64,000 bases of DNA, taken from the NCBI RefSeq assembly GCF_033958435.1, contig NC_134137.1, positions 251,022,501 to 251,086,500 on the forward strand, written 5' to 3'. A program made the translations under genes and the position numbers. The stretch is from Carettochelys insculpta (taxonomy: Eukaryota; Chordata; Testudines; Carettochelyidae). How positions within the stretch are numbered: the stretch's first letter is position 1; every line of letters begins with the position of its first letter. Under the pieces are notes generated by a model. It was not told the origin of the DNA. It did no database searches and saw only the letters and a list, made by a program, of their open reading frames with translations. Below, piece by piece: positions 58,665-64,000 of this stretch.

Positions 58665-59690
58665 CCTTTATCCAGACTTAGGACAGGCAAGGATATCAAT
58701 GACAATGCAGAGGCAGCAGTGAGAATGTGCAGGGAGTTGTGAAGTTGGTTTAGAACGAGTAGAGGTATGAGACAAGGAGATCTGATATCGCCAAGTGTCT
58801 TCATCACGCACCTAGAGACAGTGATAGACAAGATCAAGGAAGAAGTAGAAGGGATATCTGTGTACGGGATGAGAATCAACAACTTGAGATTCATGGATGA
58901 TATAGTTATCATTGAAGAAGATGAAGAGAAGCTGGCGAGAACGGTGCAGGAGCTAAACGAGGAAGGGAAGTGGTACGAACTGATTGTGAACTTCGATAAA
59001 ACAAAAACACTGGTATTTGGAGATAAGGAAATAGGAAGGAAGATCAGTGTAGATGGGATCGAACAAGAGAACTTAGAGAAGTTCACATATTTGGGAAGCA
59101 ACATAACATATGATCTAGACCGTAAGAAGGAAATAGTGACTAGAATAGCGAAAGCAAGAGTGAATTTGAAGGCGATGGATAAGATCTGGAAAAGCAAAGT
59201 GATTACTTAGGAATGAAACTGAGCATCTTGAAAACGTGTATTCAGCAGCATGTTGTACAGATGTAAGACATGGGTGATAACGAAAGATTCGAAAGGAAGG
59301 ATATTGGCATTTGAGAGAAGTTGTTATAGGAAGATCCTGAGAATAGGATGGATGCAGAAGGTCATCAATGAGGCATTATATAAGAAGACACAGCCGAAAG
59401 AGAACCTACTGCAGAAGGTTATACAATGCAAGTTACAGCTATTCGGGCATATCTGTAGAATGAACAACGAATGGAAAATCAAGACTCTGCTATTCAGCAT
59501 ATTGGACAGTTTGAATAGGAGAGGCAGACCCCACAAAGAGTGGGTAGATGATACAGTAGATTGGTGAGGAGCTAGATTACAGAAACTAAGCCACTCTGCA
59601 CTGGACAGGGAAAGATGGAAGGAAATAGTGAGGGAGGCATCAGACATCCATGGGCACTGAGCCCATGGATGTTATGATGAGGATGATTTG
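58665..59690 (+). pseudogene. RTE-like LINE reverse transcriptase, C-terminal part
   Basis: The reading frame resumes after a stop near 58738 and is open from about 58740 to 59210. It shows RGMRQGDLISPSVF (RT motif before the active site), then NNLRFMDDIVIIEEDEEKL, where the catalytic YADD-type box is FMDD at 58890-58901. NFDKTKTLVFG and FTYLGSNIT follow as the thumb region. A frame break near 59210-59250 leads to a second frame with YRCKTWVITKD, FERSCYRKILRI, LQLFGHICRMN and RRGRPHKEWVDD, the C-terminal block typical of RTE-clade proteins. An in-frame stop at about 59565 separates the last residues, which end at 59660. The following 'ggatgttatgatgaggatga' looks like a decayed (GAT)n tail, as expected for RTE elements. 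The copy is 5'-truncated and dead; the clade is inferred from these motifs. Confidence 0.8.
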
Positions 59691-60682
59691 CAATTGGGGT
59701 CCAGCTGCAAGTTATATACAGTAGGAGGAGAGGTTGTTTCAAGACACAGAGGGAAGGGTTTGATAACTCAGCTTGGACTCTAGAAAGGAGAAAGCTCTGT
59801 GCCTATTTATACCCTGAAAAAGCCCATTATAGACAGACTGAGCATCTGAATGTGAACCTGTGTTCCCATCTGTCACACCCATCTGCCTCTACTACACCAC
59901 AGCTGTAACAAGCTCTGGCTTTCCTCTGAACCAAATCATGCAATCTTTACTCAGGCTAAACTTCCATTGGCTCTGGTGAGAGTTTTGCCCATTGAGGGTT
60001 ATTGGATACGCTCCATAAAGTCCTATTTTGGGTTTTGGTCTGTATGGGTGGTAGAGGGAAGCTTAATTGTTTTTATACAGGGTAGGAGCATCATAATTTT
60101 AAAAATTGCTACAGAATCAAGTCAGTACCCATTTTACTGTCAGACTTTGTTCTCTGGAGACCCAAAAGGCTGACAGTCTTAACGTGACATTTGCATTCTT
60201 GCATGTCTACCAAAAGATCTACAGACAGATAGTGTGTTCACTGTAACTGTGAGTCAGCATTTACTGTCAGTGAGTAAAGTATATGACTCTAGCACCTGTC
60301 TGATGTCTGGTTTTGTATCAGACAGAGTTGATGGTGGAAGATAAAAGAAAGATAAACATGAATCTGTTCCTTCCCATGAGTGATTTACTTTTTCTTTTAC
60401 TATAGTAAGAAACCAAAAGCTGTTGTCAGGGACGCTTACCAAAACAGAGCCAGTGAACTCACAGCCTTGTGCAGGTGTCTGAGGTCTCTTCCTGGTTACA
60501 GAAGACATTTGTGTTTTGAGGAGTGTGCTCTGAGGATAGGACTGGAAGCCAGTAATTCTTACATTGACTCTTTCTGTGGCCCTGAGGCTTTCCTTTTTAG
60601 TCTCTGTCTCACGTTTTGCTGTTAAATGAGAATAATTCTATTTATTTATAGGGACATTGTGAAGATGAGTTTATTATTTAGG
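59691..60682. other. Non-coding, SINE-like scrap only
   Basis: The text at about 60590-60670 (gctgttaaatgagaataatt, then gggacattgtgaagatgag) resembles the right part of a MIR-like SINE. No gene is supported. Confidence 0.4.
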
Positions 60683-60900
60683 TAATCTCAGCCATGTTAA
60701 TCTGTAGCTTCACAAAAAACAAGCAGTCCTGTAGCACATCAAAGACTAACAATTTTGTTTATTAGGTAATGAGCTTTCCTAGGTGAGACACACTTCATCT
60801 GATTTGGACCAGAAATAAGTATCCTGGGTTTATATAATTGGAGGGGGGGAAGGGAAGGGAAAAAAAGAGGAGGCAGGGAGTCACGTGTCATTAATAGGAC
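60683..60900 (-). mobile_element. Diverged copy of the palindrome-forming repeat family
   Basis: 'gttaatctgtagcttcacaa', 'gcacatcaaagactaac' and 'ggtgagacacacttcatctg' match the subfamily also seen at 44513, in minus orientation. A purine-rich run (60840-60880) follows. Confidence 0.6.
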
Positions 60901-63644
60901 CTGTGCAAGAAGTAAATTCAGTTAAGTGGGACAGGGGCCATTGATATTTGCAGGTTGTTTTTAGTTTATTAACTCTAAAGCACCTTATAGGTGAAAAAAA
61001 ACTTTTCAAGTCCCATGTCTTTTTGTCAGGAAGGTACCAGTGAACATATAATCAAAAATAAGACTAAGAATCACATATGTAAAAGGCAGAGCAAGGAGCT
61101 TACCCTGCATCTGGCACAGCTGTGCAGTTACCAGATGCAAAGATAGGATAAACCAAGGCATCACGGGACACCTTAGCCATCTGAGTAAAATTCTGAGAAC
61201 CTGTTTTTTTCCTGTAGGATGAATGGCAACCGACTGAACTGCTTCTTCATATGTGCTGAAGGCACCTAGTAAAATTGCCATAGTCATCATCATTTTTAGA
61301 ACTAAATGCAAAATTTGTTTCAGCTTATTGAGGGTAAGCTAAATTCCTCCTCCCCACACATGGACACACAACACCCACCACCCACCGACATGCAAACAAA
61401 CCTATAAGAGACGCCTAATGATTTTTCTGACAGGCTGCCAAAGAAGAAAGGGAGATTGTTACTGAACTTCTATTTTTAAATGCTTGGGCGGTGCTAACAT
61501 GCTACGTTTTAGGAGACTATATAAGTACTGAGATAGAATCTGAGATAACTCCCACAGCATCACTGACACAAGTTTAAATAGCTGGATTATGAAATGCTCC
61601 ACCTCAATGGTGATCATTAGCAGAAGAGTAGGTTCTGGTCCATGGTGATGCTTGCATAAACATCCTTGTACTTAGTCACCTTGTTAATTACAAGCAGGAT
61701 AAAATTATCGTAGCTACTCTCCCACCACTTTGTTTTGCATGAAGCCAAGCCCCTCGATACTAACAATGCCAGTGTACTATATTTTGGATTGTGGCTTAGT
61801 GTAATGATGAAATTGTTTCTTTTCATAGAAACTTTTAAAAGTCCATCCCTCTGAGTGGGAGGTGAAACAGCTGACACTTGTTGCAAAAGGATATATTTTT
61901 GGTAGCGTTGAGCTCTTGACATACTTTTTAAGGTGCCTCCACCAAAGTCATTTTACTGTTGCAGGAGCAATTTTCTGTCCAACTTTGTTTTTGCTTGAGG
62001 AGTTAATATCAATCCTATCCCAAGACAGTAGAGAACAGAGGGAAATATAACACCACTTACACTCCCATATATTTCATATAATACCTCTCCTTACCCTCAG
62101 GCTGGATGGTGTAAGCGTAGGCCGGTACTGAACAAGATTCCCTATATACCTCCCTCAGTGCCTCTCAATGGGGGCTTATGATATTCAGGGTCGTTTGTGG
62201 ACTTCTTGTAAGTAGATCTGGCCAGCTGTCTCCAAGTGTTTGGTGGTTTTGTGATGTAGACAAATGGGGCCTAGGATGAACTACCAGATATCTTTTTGCT
62301 CATGGCCTAAATCAAGATGTGAACCAAGGATGACACTGGTTCAAAGTGGAATGTGGAGAAGTAGCATAGAAGCCTAATCATCAGGTGTGAAACATCCAGG
62401 GCTCAATCCAGAGGTGAGATTTAGGAGGTCAAACACGGTATAACATGCACCTTCTTCCGGCTGTCAGCCACCAGCTCAGTCAGCCTTCAATGGCCAAGTT
62501 CTAGCTTCCGCTGAGCTGCACTTAGCAGAGGACATGAAGCAAGAGGAAGATGATTCCAAGCGACCTCTCTGCTGTCTTGGTCCTTTGACTGACAAGGGGC
62601 CTAAAAGCTGCTCTCTATTGCTCAGCTAAAATGGCCGCCTACAGATTGTTTTGTCAGCCAGGGTTTGCTGGAGCGCAGGAGGCATTGAACAGCCAGCTTG
62701 AGAACAGTCTCTAAGTTTGGGAGGGAGCAGGTATCATAGAGCTGATTCCTTTACTGTCAGAGGACTCCCTCAAAGCTCTTTTGGGGCAGCTCTTTGTCAC
62801 CAAGGAGCAATGCAAAGGGGACAAAGCTAAGGTCCAGGGGACGACACTTGGACTTGCATCTACTTAAGGCTGGGTATCTTGTATCTTCTCACGTATGATT
62901 CCTCTATTTGTCTCACTGGGTCCGCCTAAGGGAGTCTAAGCTGGAGTAATTGACCTAAGGACGGAGCCATAAAAGGCAGGCTGCAAGAAAAGATAACAGT
63001 AAGTTAAAGTAAGAGGTGACCTATTTTAATTTATACCAGTTTATACCCTCCTGTTTGGTTTTACTGCACTGCCTGACCCCTCAGAATGTAAATCACACCA
63101 GCTGAGAGTCAGTTAGATCCACCACTGAATTTGGTCCCTAGAGTCTGTGGAACCACCAGTTCACACCCTAGCAGGGTTTACTTGCCCTTGTGTACAAACT
63201 GAATCCATATAATCTGCATGGAACTTATTTGGATGAGACCTTAACAGTAGTATTCCAGGAGATCAAAGGTCTTATGGCAATTTTGGTTTGTTTCTGTGTT
63301 CTGAGTCAAAATGTCCCCTCCCTGTGTCATTAGATGGCGAGTTCTGTGCTGGTTGGTTGATTGTCTCGCAAAGCTAGCTGCATTTCATTGGTTCTGCACA
63401 ACTGTGTTAACAAATGCTTTAGGCTGGAAGGTGCTGTATGCACATACTGGTCAGATCTTCAGCTAATACAAACTGATGTAGTTATTTTGCTTTCAGTGGA
63501 CCTATGCCAAATATATATGAGCTCAGGATATGGCCATAAAACATTAGTATTAAAATTCTCATTACCTAGGTTTCAGTATTTAAGGTTTATTACATAAATC
63601 CGTTACTCTTGAATGTGAAAGAGGCCCATGAACATTAATGATGT
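60901..63644. other. Non-coding, no feature seen
   Basis: No gene, strong promoter or bounded repeat recognised. The frames at 61006-61311 and 61617-61922 on the minus strand lack known motifs and splice context. Confidence 0.45.
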
Positions 63645-63775
63645 AACTAAGGGTGCTGGAGGTGCTGCTGCACCCCCTGGCGAGAAGTACTTTCCATTAT
63701 TTATATATAGGCTTGACAGTTTGATTCAGTGGTTCCCAACACCCCCACTGTAGAAATTGTTCCAGTGCTCCTGCC
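63645..63775. repeat. Short unclassified turtle-type repeat
   Basis: 'agggtgctggaggtgctgct' and 'gcaccccctggcgagaagta' are followed by 'gtggttcccaacacccccac' and 'aattgttccagtgctcctgc'. The ends agtgctcctg and gggtgctgga are partly complementary, suggesting a small DNA-transposon relic. Confidence 0.45.
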
Positions 63776-64000
63776 TGTGAACAATTTAAAGAGGGAGGGG
63801 ACTTGCACATCTCATATTTCTTTGTCTGTCAGAATGGAAGCAGATTTTTTTTAAATTATGCAAATACAAAATACTGGCCCAAACCAATCTTTCTCTTATT
63901 TTCTTTTTAATCTGCAAAACTTGGTTATTAACACTTTTCTCTTTTTTAAAAAAAAATTGCTAAAAATATTATCCTAGTATGAGGGCTTTGACTGCCAAGT

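Noticed and set aside
1..64000. Search for CRISPR-like arrays, operons or phage-like modules
   Set aside because: Codon content, repeat families and splice signals are those of a vertebrate genome; no regularly spaced short repeats or gene clusters were seen.

Overview
This window looks like gene-poor vertebrate nuclear DNA, most likely from a turtle (Testudines, probably a cryptodire). The evidence is the repeat content: long minus-strand copies of a CR1/L2-type (jockey-superfamily) LINE at 1-2500 and 27450-30120, of a kind I associate with turtle genomes; many Harbinger-type miniature elements starting GGCTRTGTCTAC; CORE/MIR-like SINE remnants; a broken DIRS-like gag; a broken RTE-like reverse transcriptase; a solo LTR; and hAT and mariner-like relics. 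The species cannot be fixed by eye. No prokaryotic-style genes, operons, tRNA, rRNA or CRISPR were seen, and most open frames are chance or transposon remnants.

Layout. 1-2500: CR1/L2-like LINE. 4267-5810: DIRS-like gag remnant. 6019-6453: an unrecognised two-exon reading frame. 7080-7490: LINE fragment. 9569-12305: two adjacent Harbinger-type elements, one with internal tandem repeats. 12830-23660: sparse old repeats, a polypurine tract and one clear MITE. 23659-27360: two MITEs, a solo LTR with perfect 5-bp duplications, and a GC-rich repeat block with a minisatellite. 27450-30120: LINE split by a foldback MITE. 32270-37563: a three-level nest in which a two-gene Harbinger transposon sits inside an older MITE, whose right edge was later hit by a palindromic retroelement. 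42700-44150: a CpG island with CCAAT and TATA boxes, the one place that looks like a host promoter. 45024-49248: further MITEs and an LTR-like piece. 53540-54785: mariner-like relic. 55081-56618: hAT element carrying an opsin exon. 58665-59690: RTE-like remnant.

The most unusual object is at 55081-56618. A 1.54-kb hAT-type element with matching ends and a perfect 8-bp target duplication (gtttagaa) encloses the first coding exon of an encephalopsin (OPN3)-like gene, with its ATG and a consensus splice donor. The copy lacks about 20 codons of the second transmembrane helix, so it cannot encode a working opsin. This looks like capture of a host exon by a DNA transposon in a vertebrate.

The elements do not work together as a pathway. 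Their relation is historical: nesting and target-site duplications give a relative order of insertion. Host function is plausible only for the CpG-island promoter and, less surely, the exon pair near 6 kb.
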